Below are positions 7,929-15,283 of a stretch of DNA of 64,000 nucleotides, piece after piece (the stretch's first letter is position 1; the number at the start of each line of letters is the position of its first letter). Below the pieces are notes generated by a model that saw nothing but the letters and a program-made list of their open reading frames with translations, did no database searches and was not told the origin of the DNA. The stretch comes from Opacimonas sp014872805 (GTDB lineage: Bacteria > Pseudomonadota > Gammaproteobacteria > Enterobacterales > Alteromonadaceae). Position numbers and translations under genes: made by a program. The stretch spans positions 77,317-141,316 of the forward strand of contig WKFN01000005.1 in NCBI GenBank assembly GCA_014872805.1, written 5' to 3'.

Positions 7929-8429
7929 ATGAGTCAGGTATTTAGTGCCTTTGTAGCCCTTGTCTTCATACTATTGGCAACATTCCATCTTTCATCACAT
8001 GCATCAGTTCAAATCACTCTCGAAACGGATTTTCAATTTTTACTCTCTCAAAATTCTCTAGCGGTCGATGTCAACTACATTAATGACAAGCAAGATACTG
8101 GCAGCTTGCTAGAGCTTAATATATTTTTTGATAGTAATCAGCTTCACCTCTCTCAAATCCAAGCGGTAGATAATCGTTTCCAGCCTTTACAGTCTATTTT
8201 ACCCGATTTGAATAATCTAGATAATGATCCTACTACGGGTAAATATATCAATATCAGTGTGCCTGAGTTTGTTCAGCCTATGCCGGAGGCAGCTCTATCA
8301 ACTCGGTTATTGAGGTTGACGTTTGATGTCAAAGACAATTTTCACGGTGCTTTTATCCATGCGACGTCTAATCCCATATCATTGAACGAGCCTTTAGTTT
8401 TTCATTCCGTTTATGTTTCGCAACAGTAG
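7929..8429 (+). CDS. Small secreted protein, cohesin-like beta fold
   Basis: A 166-residue exported protein with a signal peptide (MSQVFSAFVALVFILLATF, cleavage probably after SSHA). ATG at 7929 is preferred to the in-frame GTG at 7920. The mature part is a single beta-rich domain: alternating hydrophobic strands, LLELNIFFDSNQLHLSQIQ, then STRLLRLTFDVKDNF. This follows the pattern of cohesin-like domains of secreted proteins, but it is a weak resemblance. It lacks an anchor, a lipobox and a C-terminal sorting signal. It lies between the dehydratase and a large surface lipoprotein and has the same type of promoter, so it is probably expressed with them as part of the outer surface or matrix. 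Confidence 0.65.
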   Translation: MSQVFSAFVALVFILLATFHLSSHASVQITLETDFQFLLSQNSLAVDVNYINDKQDTGSLLELNIFFDSNQLHLSQIQAVDNRFQPLQSILPDLNNLDNDPTTGKYINISVPEFVQPMPEAALSTRLLRLTFDVKDNFHGAFIHATSNPISLNEPLVFHSVYVSQQ

Positions 8430-8570
8430 AGTGTTAGTTAGCTGTATGTAATCCCCTCATTTCAAGTAGCAAAAATAACTACACTATCACGCTGCTTGTA
8501 AAATGGTTCTAGTTGGTACGCCACCAATTGTTGTTTTTGGAGGTTTGTTATTGTAATTGGTATGAAAATA

Positions 8571-8616
8571 TTCTAAGAAAAAAGCTCAGAAATACGTCGT
8601 AATTTTTTGCTACTAT
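8571..8616 (+). promoter_or_regulatory. Promoter with 17-bp site C
   Basis: The site CTAAGAAAAAAGCTCAG (8573-8589, extended by TT and AA arms to 8571-8591) ends 21 bp before a -10-like TACTAT at 8611-8616. It is the third example of the element found before the dehydratase and the small secreted protein. Here it runs in the opposite orientation, which is expected for a near-palindromic dimer site. The leader before the lipoprotein start is about 25 nt. Confidence 0.55.
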
Positions 8617-8647
8617 TTAATCAGGTGTCATCAATAAGCAATTTATT

Positions 8648-11600
8648 ATGATTAAATTTATTTTTATCTTGTGGTCGGTTATCTTATTATCTGGTTGTGG
8701 TGGCAGCAGTGGTGTTGATTCGTCTTCTCCGACGCCACCTTCACCTGCCATAACTCCCTCCCAACCAACGAATCAGCCACCGGCGGATACAACCCCTCCA
8801 CAAATAACCCTTAATGGTTTAGCCAGCGTAACCGTCGAAATTGGGACAGAATATGTGGATGCGGGCGCCAGTGCGTCCGATGAAGTAGATGGTATTCTAC
8901 AACCTATGGTGCAATCCAATGTAAACACCCAAGTGCTTGGACAATATGAGGTGATATTCAGTGTCTCAGATGCAGCAGGCAATGCAGCCGATACCGTTTC
9001 ACGCATTGTGAATGTCGTGGATATCACACCTCCCATCATCAGTATCAATGGGCTGGATAGTATCACAATTGAAGTCGGGACTCAGTATGTCGATGATGGG
9101 GCAACTGCTATGGATAATGTTGATGGCATTGTAACACCCAATTCAGCTTCCACTGTCAATACATCTGTCCCAGGCACATACACGGTGACGTATTCAATTT
9201 CTGATTCCTCTGGTAATGCGGCGCAACAACAGGTACGTTCGGTACAGGTAGTTGATAATGTTGCCCCAGCCATTACTCTCAACGGTCCGAGCACGGTAAC
9301 GATCGAAGTAGGAAGTGACTATAGCGATGCTGGCGCCACGTCCTTGGATAATGTTGATGGCATTGTGACACCCAATTCAGCCTCCACTGTCAACACCAAT
9401 ATCCCTGGTACCTATACGATTACGTTTTCTATGACCGATTCCTCAGGGAACGTAGCACAACCAGTCACTCGAACCGTGATAGTCGTTTCACCCAATACCG
9501 TGATAGAGCCTGGAGACCTAACCTGGGGTAAACACGAGTACTTGCGTTCACAGATTGAGCAGGCACAAGCATCGGTGGTTGGTATGGGAGAGTTTTTTGT
9601 GGGGGCAGCCGGTGTCATGCTCAGCGACCAGCATGTCTTAGCTAAAGTGGCCGTCATCACACGAGGATTAGAGGTAGATAAAAATCGTAAAGTCGTCAAT
9701 ATTTGGGGCGAGGTGTCGGCTATGAAAAAAGTGTATTGGGCCAATCCCGGTGATAAGGAAAGTTTATGCATTATTGAGCTAGAAACTCCTTTTCAAAACT
9801 ATCATGTTCCAGTAATTGCCCAACATGACGCGAGTGAGGGTGATTTGGTCTTTCAAGTCAGCCACTCCGCCCATGTCAGTAACGGTAACAAAGGGTGGGC
9901 GGTGTCATTCGGTCAAGCTATGGCCGATGACAATCAGACGGACGGCTATGGGGCAACCACGATTCCCCCCTTGACAGCGTATGCCAACATGGATGGTAAT
10001 TTTGGTGCTGGTGTATTCAACGAGCAAGGTGAATTGATCGGTTTGGCAACGGGTGCTCAATACAGAGACCTCGATAGCCCATGGTACATTCCAGGGCAAC
10101 CCCTGCACAATATGATTATGAACAGTCTGGAAACACGCTCCTATACGTTAACCTATGATTTGGCTGCCATTAAAAGTATGTTAGCCCAAATCAGCTTGGT
10201 GCCCAAACCGGGTGGTAATACTGTGTTACCGCCTAATGAGCGTGACGCCTACGAGCAGGTGCTTCCAGACCAAGAAATTACATTAATTGAACTATTGTCT
10301 GAGCAGAGTAAAGATTCAGTGATTACGATTTCAGAAGGGGGGTGCAGTGGCACTTTGATCCACTCAGAGATGGTAATCACTAATGCCCATTGTGTGGTGC
10401 ATAATAGGCAGTTGGATATTGGCTTTAAAGGCGGTGAACGGATACGCGGTGACGCATTGGCATTTAATGAATTAATCGATTTGGCGGTGGTGAAACTGCG
10501 TTTACCCGCACCGTCCTATTATCCGCCAGCTACCCTAGCACCAAAGGCATTTGCCGACGGTGATATCGGTTATGCGGTGGGCAGTCCAGGTGCGTTGTGG
10601 GCACAGCAGGGCGGATGGCAAGTATCCCCCATGCAGGCGAGAGGATATCGGCGTGGCGATTATATTATGTCGGGATATATTTTACCCGGCAATTCTGGCA
10701 GTGGTGTATTTAATGTCAACGGTGCGTTAAGTTCGGTTTTGTGGGGTAGTGGATACGGTCATGATTATCTAATGGTAGAGGGACCGTTAGATCGTCAAGA
10801 TCCACACATTTATGATTTGAGCCCCTCCTCACATAAATCCGCAACGGTCACTATGGCTGATTATCCCACCTTAGTTGAGTTTGCTACTCGCTTTGGTGCG
10901 GCAAATGAGGGTAATCATGACTATGTTTATGATGCTCAAGTCAGTCTCAGTGGTGATATATATACAGTAGGTCGGCGCTATCAAGAGGGTAGCAATAAGG
11001 TATTGATCCAACGCTTGTCATCCGCAGCGCAATGGGATCCAATATATCAATTCCCGCTTGAATTAACTGATGCATCAGCGGTGGATATTGAAGCCGATGC
11101 CAACGGAGCAATGTACGTTTTAATTCAACGAGTGTTCGGTGTACAACAAATTGTTCGTCTGACACCTGACGGGATGCTAGACACGGACTTTGCCGAGGAA
11201 GGTGTATTGACATTGGATATCGGTCGTGAACATCTTGTAGCGGATATGGCAATCGATCACCTCGGACGCTTGTTGGTGACAGGAACTGTGATATCAAATG
11301 AAAATGGCGCGAATATTTATCTAGGTCGCTGGAACGTATCCGGACAGATTGATACTCAATTTAATGGTTCTGGGTGGACAGAGTTAGATGTTGCAGGTTA
11401 CGGTGATTATGCTCAAAAAATTCTCATCCAGGGAAACGATATTCTTGTTGGGGGGCACACCACGTTGCGCAGTGAAGTGTTTAGGGAGTCGGATATATTG
11501 GTTGCACGATTTACCCAAGCAGGACAATTAGATACAGCATATGGTCAAAACGGCATGCTTATCACTCAATGGCGTGACTATGATCATGAGCAGTTATCCG

Positions 11601-12088
11601 ATATGGCATTACAAAGCGATGGTAAATTGGTTATTACCGGTCAAAATCGTGGATTTGGGCGCATTACCACCATGCGTTATTTGTCCGATGGCAAACCTGA
11701 TTCGACCTTTGGAGATAATGGTATTGTGATGCTCGAGGACCGCTATGAAATTGATGTCGGTGTAGCGGTTACAATCATGGACGATGGGGATATTTTGTTA
11801 GCGGGTAATCGCTTTGTGAGAACGAGTGATCCTGAAGAGCCAGGCTCAGGCCATTATGAGATGACGATGTATCGACTCGATTTTGCCGGTAATATACAGA
11901 GTGATTTTGCTGAAAATGGTCAAGTGAATATCCACTCTGGCGAAGATGATTACGTGCAAAGCGTACTAAGACACCCAAATGGGAATATTTTGGTCTTTGG
12001 TCAATATCACGACGTAAGTGGCGCATCCCCTACGGTCACCATGTTGTCTGCCGATGGACAAATACAAGTGCCATTAACGATACCATAA
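8648..12088 (+). CDS. Large lipoprotein: 3 Ig-like domains, 2 trypsin-like domains, delta-60 repeats
   Basis: A 1146-residue predicted outer-membrane or surface lipoprotein with lipobox LSGC (Cys17) and a Pro/Ser/Thr linker. Residues about 48-280 are three DUF5011-type Ig-like domains (PPxITLNG ... VDAGA ... DNVDG ... GNVA). Residues about 300-500 form a trypsin-like domain without the triad: the serine motif is GNFGAG, with Phe452 in place of Ser. Residues about 545-750 form a second trypsin-like domain with a full triad: His581 in TNAHC, Asp611 in IDLAVV and Ser683 in GNSGSG. From about 770 to the end there are at least five delta-60-type repeats (patterns like DGKPDSTFGDNG), likely a beta-propeller. 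The active half is probably a peptidase working outside the cell. Its substrate is unknown. The arrangement suggests binding, regulation by the dead copy, and cleavage. Confidence 0.8.
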   Translation: MIKFIFILWSVILLSGCGGSSGVDSSSPTPPSPAITPSQPTNQPPADTTPPQITLNGLASVTVEIGTEYVDAGASASDEVDGILQPMVQSNVNTQVLGQYEVIFSVSDAAGNAADTVSRIVNVVDITPPIISINGLDSITIEVGTQYVDDGATAMDNVDGIVTPNSASTVNTSVPGTYTVTYSISDSSGNAAQQQVRSVQVVDNVAPAITLNGPSTVTIEVGSDYSDAGATSLDNVDGIVTPNSASTVNTNIPGTYTITFSMTDSSGNVAQPVTRTVIVVSPNTVIEPGDLTWGKHEYLRSQIEQAQASVVGMGEFFVGAAGVMLSDQHVLAKVAVITRGLEVDKNRKVVNIWGEVSAMKKVYWANPGDKESLCIIELETPFQNYHVPVIAQHDASEGDLVFQVSHSAHVSNGNKGWAVSFGQAMADDNQTDGYGATTIPPLTAYANMDGNFGAGVFNEQGELIGLATGAQYRDLDSPWYIPGQPLHNMIMNSLETRSYTLTYDLAAIKSMLAQISLVPKPGGNTVLPPNERDAYEQVLPDQEITLIELLSEQSKDSVITISEGGCSGTLIHSEMVITNAHCVVHNRQLDIGFKGGERIRGDALAFNELIDLAVVKLRLPAPSYYPPATLAPKAFADGDIGYAVGSPGALWAQQGGWQVSPMQARGYRRGDYIMSGYILPGNSGSGVFNVNGALSSVLWGSGYGHDYLMVEGPLDRQDPHIYDLSPSSHKSATVTMADYPTLVEFATRFGAANEGNHDYVYDAQVSLSGDIYTVGRRYQEGSNKVLIQRLSSAAQWDPIYQFPLELTDASAVDIEADANGAMYVLIQRVFGVQQIVRLTPDGMLDTDFAEEGVLTLDIGREHLVADMAIDHLGRLLVTGTVISNENGANIYLGRWNVSGQIDTQFNGSGWTELDVAGYGDYAQKILIQGNDILVGGHTTLRSEVFRESDILVARFTQAGQLDTAYGQNGMLITQWRDYDHEQLSDMALQSDGKLVITGQNRGFGRITTMRYLSDGKPDSTFGDNGIVMLEDRYEIDVGVAVTIMDDGDILLAGNRFVRTSDPEEPGSGHYEMTMYRLDFAGNIQSDFAENGQVNIHSGEDDYVQSVLRHPNGNILVFGQYHDVSGASPTVTMLSADGQIQVPLTIP
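9111..9396 (+). repeat. Near-identical DNA repeats in two Ig-like domains
   Basis: Positions 9111-9162 and 9345-9396 agree at 49 of 52 bases by eye, and the three differences are transitions. The offset is 234 bp (78 codons), exactly one domain. This points to recent duplication or gene conversion between Ig-like domains 2 and 3. The first domain is more diverged. Confidence 0.8.
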
Positions 12089-12391
12089 ATGACTTCCAAC
12101 AAAGATAAACGCCTACTGCCCATGGTATTGACAAGTAAACGGCAAAAATCAGTATGTGTTTTTCTGAGTGGGGAAATAAGCAATTCAAATATGCTCCATC
12201 AGGTACTTATACTGACATGGTCTATCCCCACTTTTTATGATACTAAGTAGCCTAAATTTGAGGTATCTAGGAAAATAGTGGCGATATTACTAGACTAGCC
12301 AACAGGCTAATTTTGAACCAATACATTGGCGAAGTAGTGAGATGTTTTCTACGATTGTTTTATGAGATTTAATCATCAAATAAGGAAATCA
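12089..12391. other. Intergenic region after large lipoprotein
   Basis: About 300 bp without a gene. AGTGGGGA (12167-12174) and TCCCCACT (12225-12232) form an 8-bp inverted repeat with a 50-nt loop, followed by TTTT. This may be a weak terminator of the lipoprotein transcript. No convincing promoter for the following LuxR-type gene was found. An in-frame ATG at 12362 lies inside this stretch but has no ribosome site. Confidence 0.35.
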
Positions 12392-12619
12392 ATGAAAGAT
12401 ATCAAAACCACTCTTAGCCGCAGAGAAAGACAAATCGCCCAGCTCAAAACCATGGGTATGACCAACCGTGAAATCGCCCACGAACTAGCCATTGGCGAGC
12501 GCACAGTACGATTTCATATCCATAACATTTATCGCAAACTCAAAGTGCCGAACTCGCTGACGCTCAATTATGTGTACGGCGATCAGTTTCGGCCCATCTA
12601 TCCGCAATATCTAAGCTGA
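12392..12619 (+). CDS. Stand-alone LuxR-type HTH protein 1
   Basis: A 75-residue protein that is only a GerE/LuxR DNA-binding domain: LSRRERQIAQLKTMGMTNREIAHELAIGERTVRFHIHNIYRKL contains all four helices. The start at 12392 is chosen because AAGGA sits 6 nt before it. A longer in-frame start at 12362 lacks this. There is no receiver, PAS or autoinducer domain, so it cannot be phosphorylated like NarL. It may bind DNA on its own or with a partner. Two other proteins of the same kind lie at 14538 and 14961. It is followed by a strong terminator. Confidence 0.8.
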   Translation: MKDIKTTLSRRERQIAQLKTMGMTNREIAHELAIGERTVRFHIHNIYRKLKVPNSLTLNYVYGDQFRPIYPQYLS

Positions 12620-12647
12620 ATCAAACCTATATAACGTCTCCCAGTTC

Positions 12648-12679
12648 AACGCTACAGAATGTTGTCGTAGCGTTTTTTT
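12648..12679 (+). terminator. Rho-independent terminator after LuxR-type gene 1
   Basis: Stem AACGCTAC / GTAGCGTT with an 11-nt loop, followed by a run of seven T. It isolates the LuxR-type gene from the hipB promoter directly behind it. Confidence 0.85.
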
Positions 12680-12680
12680 C

Positions 12681-12734
12681 TTGTATACGCTATATAAATC
12701 CCTATAATTAGGTTATTGATTAATAAATACCTAA
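12681..12734 (+). promoter_or_regulatory. hipBA promoter and operator
   Basis: TTGTAT (12681-12686), 16-bp spacer, then a consensus -10 TATAAT (12703-12708). The inverted repeat TTAGGT-N15-ACCTAA (12708-12713 and 12729-12734) overlaps the -10 and the start of transcription. Its half-sites are 21 bp apart, two turns of the helix, as expected for repression by a HipB dimer. HipB operators in E. coli are also inverted repeats, but with another sequence. Confidence 0.65.
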
Positions 12735-12746
12735 ATATGGTGATTT

Positions 12747-13037
12747 ATGTCCGAGGTGGAATACGCGAAAGTGTTACTAGGAAAACTCATTAAACACACC
12801 CGTGCGACACAAATGGATCAACATGAATTGGCACTGCGAACTGGGACAAGCAAAAATACAATTAGTCGTTTAGAGCTTGGCCAAGGGGTAAATGTTGATA
12901 CCTTATTGGCTGTTTTAGACCACTTAGAACTGCTTGCTCCATTTGTGGCAAACGTTGAAGAGCAATATGCATTAGTTAAAAATAATCCGCAACGTAGTTC
13001 TTCCAAGGTAGATAAGGAGTTGCCGAATGACTTCTAG
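12747..13037 (+). CDS. hipB: HipB-like XRE antitoxin/regulator
   Basis: A 96-residue Cro/cI-type HTH protein (LGKLIKHTRATQMDQHELALRTGTSKNTISRLELGQGVNVDTLLAVLDHLEL). As HipB it would bind the HipA kinase and repress the shared promoter. The C-terminal tail past residue 70 is polar and probably flexible. It overlaps the hipA start by 11 bp, the usual coupled arrangement of this type II toxin-antitoxin system. The start is the ATG at 12747, 12 bp after the proposed operator. Confidence 0.85.
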   Translation: MSEVEYAKVLLGKLIKHTRATQMDQHELALRTGTSKNTISRLELGQGVNVDTLLAVLDHLELLAPFVANVEEQYALVKNNPQRSSSKVDKELPNDF

Positions 13038-14241
13038 AGCGTATGTTTTTATTGATGGCCTGGAAGATAAGCCCGTCATCTGTGGCATTGTCGAGCTCGA
13101 TCCTATCGCTAAATTAGGCAAATTCCGCTATGGTAAATCTTATCAGCAACGTGAAGATGCTTTCCCGCTTGATCCGATACATTTACCTCTTTCCGAGGAG
13201 CAAATCATAACCCGAGTCAATCATGGTATGTTTGGTGTTATTTTAGATGCGGGTGCTGACAGTTGGGGACGTAAACTCATTTATGCTCTACATTCAACAA
13301 AACCGAAGAATGATTTAGAACTTGTGATGGCCGGTTCTGGTATGGGTGTTGGTGCCCTCACATTTAGTTTGTCGAGAACGGCCAGTAAATCAAAACACAA
13401 CAAAAACTCCCTCGAAGATATGGCAATCTTGTTGCAAGGTAAACAAGCTATATTAGCAGATCAGGCTCTATCTGATGAAGTCAAAAAAGCATTTCAGTTT
13501 GGCTCTAGCTTAGGAGGTGCAAGACCTAAAACGACTGTTATGGAGGACAAAATTAGTTATCTTGCGAAATTTAATCGCACGGATGACCTCTTTAATGTAT
13601 GTCGTGTTGAGCATGCTTGCATGAAAATGCTATCAGAGTTAACAGACCTAAATGTGCGGGTTGCGAACACACGGTTGCTTAATAATCACGATGAAGATAT
13701 TTTACTGGTGGAGCGTTTTGACTGTTTAGAGAGTCGACCGACTCATCATCTTTTGAGTGCGAATTCACTGATTAATCAAATGAAGGTTACGGAGCAGTCC
13801 AGTACAACTTTCTACAGCTATGGTGCTTTAGCGGAATTTAACATGAAATATGGTGCTGAACCGAAAGATTCCCATGAATTGTTCGCTCGCATGATATTTA
13901 ATATTTGTATGGGCAATACGGATGATCATTCTCGAAACCACGCTTTCCTATATTCATTCAAGAATAAACATTGGCGATTATCTAAAGCGTATGACGTGTT
14001 GCCCATCAACAATACAAGACAGCATGGTATTGGCATTGGTGCTCAAGGCAGATTAGGTAGTATTGACAATGCTATGTCCCAGGCGAAGCGTTTTGGACTC
14101 AATACTAGAAAGGCAAAAGCCATTGCAAATATGGTTGTGGAACTGACGTCGGAATGGGCCTTTTATTTTGGTAATAACGGTGTTTCAGAGTTGGACATCG
14201 AAGTATTAAAAGCGGTTGTTCCAGACTCTAGTAGACTCTAA
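13027..14241 (+). CDS. hipA: HipA-like serine/threonine kinase toxin
   Basis: A 404-residue HipA-type kinase. In the known E. coli system HipA phosphorylates glutamyl-tRNA synthetase and causes growth arrest and tolerance. Whether this homologue has the same target is not known. The N-terminal subdomain (AYVFIDGLEDKPVICGIVELD ... GKFRYGKSY) leads to the flexible P-loop GSSLGGARPK near 159-168, whose Ser is the usual self-phosphorylated site. The catalytic and metal-binding motifs are GNTDDHSRNHAFLY near 296-308 and LSKAYDVLP near 318. It has the full length for the family and no truncation. No terminator was seen behind it. Confidence 0.88.
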   Translation: MTSRAYVFIDGLEDKPVICGIVELDPIAKLGKFRYGKSYQQREDAFPLDPIHLPLSEEQIITRVNHGMFGVILDAGADSWGRKLIYALHSTKPKNDLELVMAGSGMGVGALTFSLSRTASKSKHNKNSLEDMAILLQGKQAILADQALSDEVKKAFQFGSSLGGARPKTTVMEDKISYLAKFNRTDDLFNVCRVEHACMKMLSELTDLNVRVANTRLLNNHDEDILLVERFDCLESRPTHHLLSANSLINQMKVTEQSSTTFYSYGALAEFNMKYGAEPKDSHELFARMIFNICMGNTDDHSRNHAFLYSFKNKHWRLSKAYDVLPINNTRQHGIGIGAQGRLGSIDNAMSQAKRFGLNTRKAKAIANMVVELTSEWAFYFGNNGVSELDIEVLKAVVPDSSRL

Positions 14242-14537
14242 TATGGCTTTTCTTGTATCAAATATATTAACTGACTAACACAGTTCCATCTCATCTCCTA
14301 CAACCAAGGTCTACTCAGTCACTCCAAGTGTAGATTAACTCCCCCGACCACCTAGCCGAACGGATAGTTCCAACATTAAATTAACCTTATTAATATAATG
14401 AAAACAATATCTTGTAAATAAACATTGGTTTCTTAAGTCTTTCGACCAGTGGCACAAAATTCTGCTTAGCCTAAGCTTATTATACGTCGTCTAGACGTAA
14501 TGAATTTAAAACTTTGAGCAACGCATAGGAGAAATTT
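14242..14537. promoter_or_regulatory. Upstream region of LuxR-type gene 2 with two palindromes
   Basis: A gene-free stretch of 296 bp. GCTTAG-C-CTAAGC (14464-14476) and CGTCTAGACG (14488-14497) are perfect palindromes, 47-75 bp before the gene. A possible -10, TATTAT (14478-14483), lies between them. The half-site CTTAG/CTAAG is the same as in the 17-bp sites before the surface genes, but with a 1-bp centre. They may be self-control sites of the LuxR-type protein (inference). Confidence 0.4.
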
Positions 14538-14750
14538 ATGCATACAACAATACAAATCCTTTCTAAAAGAGAGCAGGAAGTGGCCAAGCAAATTGCTATG
14601 GGAAAAACCAATCGAGATATCGGTGATTCTCTGTATATTTCTGAACGCACCGTAAAATTTCATTGTGCCAATATTTACAAAAAATTAAAGATTGCTAATC
14701 GCAGCACGCTCATTTCTCGTTACGCCGATCAAATCCGTCAATTACACTGA
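14538..14750 (+). CDS. Stand-alone LuxR-type HTH protein 2
   Basis: A 70-residue GerE/LuxR domain without any sensory part: LSKREQEVAKQIAMGKTNRDIGDSLYISERTVKFHCANIYKKLKIANRSTLI. A clear ribosome site AGGAGA lies 7 nt before the ATG. It resembles the neighbours at 12392 and 14961, and this one is closest to the second in its turn (TNRDIGDSL against TNTEIGKEL). Probably a DNA-binding regulator with palindromic sites in its own upstream region. Confidence 0.8.
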   Translation: MHTTIQILSKREQEVAKQIAMGKTNRDIGDSLYISERTVKFHCANIYKKLKIANRSTLISRYADQIRQLH

Positions 14751-14835
14751 TTCAAATTATCCACAAATCGTGTAAGCGGATCGTGCATTACCGCTTCACA
14801 TAATTCTGTCACCCTAAAGAGTAAATAAAGAAAAA

Positions 14836-14866
14836 TGTCCGTTAGGTGATAGTTTTTGTCCGTTAG
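14836..14866 (+). repeat. Direct repeat TGTCCGTTAG upstream of LuxR-type gene 3
   Basis: Two perfect copies of TGTCCGTTAG lie at 14836-14845 and 14857-14866, 21 bp apart from start to start, so on the same face of the helix. They are 95-125 bp before the next start codon. This is the form of a tandem activator site. Confidence 0.55.
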
Positions 14867-14960
14867 AGAAAAGAAATAAATCTTTGCAATACCCGTTTAT
14901 TGTCTACGCTATAAAAGAAATTAAAAACTAAGGAAATATTAGGTTAAGGAAATAGTAAAA

Positions 14961-15167
14961 ATGTCACAAGATTTGCCGTATCTGAATACTCGTGAAACAC
15001 AAATTGTTAACTATTTGATACAAGGACTTACCAATACTGAAATAGGAAAAGAGCTACACCTTTCAGTACATACTATCAAATATCATTTAGGTCGAATCTA
15101 TCAAAAGCAAGGTGTCAGTAATCGGGCGTTGTTGATTAAAGCCTATTATGACAGGCGAGATGAGTGA
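14961..15167 (+). CDS. Stand-alone LuxR-type HTH protein 3
   Basis: A 68-residue GerE/LuxR-type domain: LNTRETQIVNYLIQGLTNTEIGKELHLSVHTIKYHLGRIYQKQGVSNRALL. It lacks any receiver or ligand domain. AAGGAAAT precedes the ATG at a short distance. A TACGCTATA element (14903-14911) upstream also occurs in the hipB promoter. Third of the group. No strong terminator follows, and the next gene converges from the other strand. Confidence 0.78.
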   Translation: MSQDLPYLNTRETQIVNYLIQGLTNTEIGKELHLSVHTIKYHLGRIYQKQGVSNRALLIKAYYDRRDE

Positions 15168-15283
15168 TTCACCTTTTGCAAAATATAAAGTTGAACTAAC
15201 TGGTGTGTTATGGGCATTTCACTTTGCATTATCGAATCATATCAATGTATCGCCATAGACGATGCGTCTCTAACACGCTAGTG

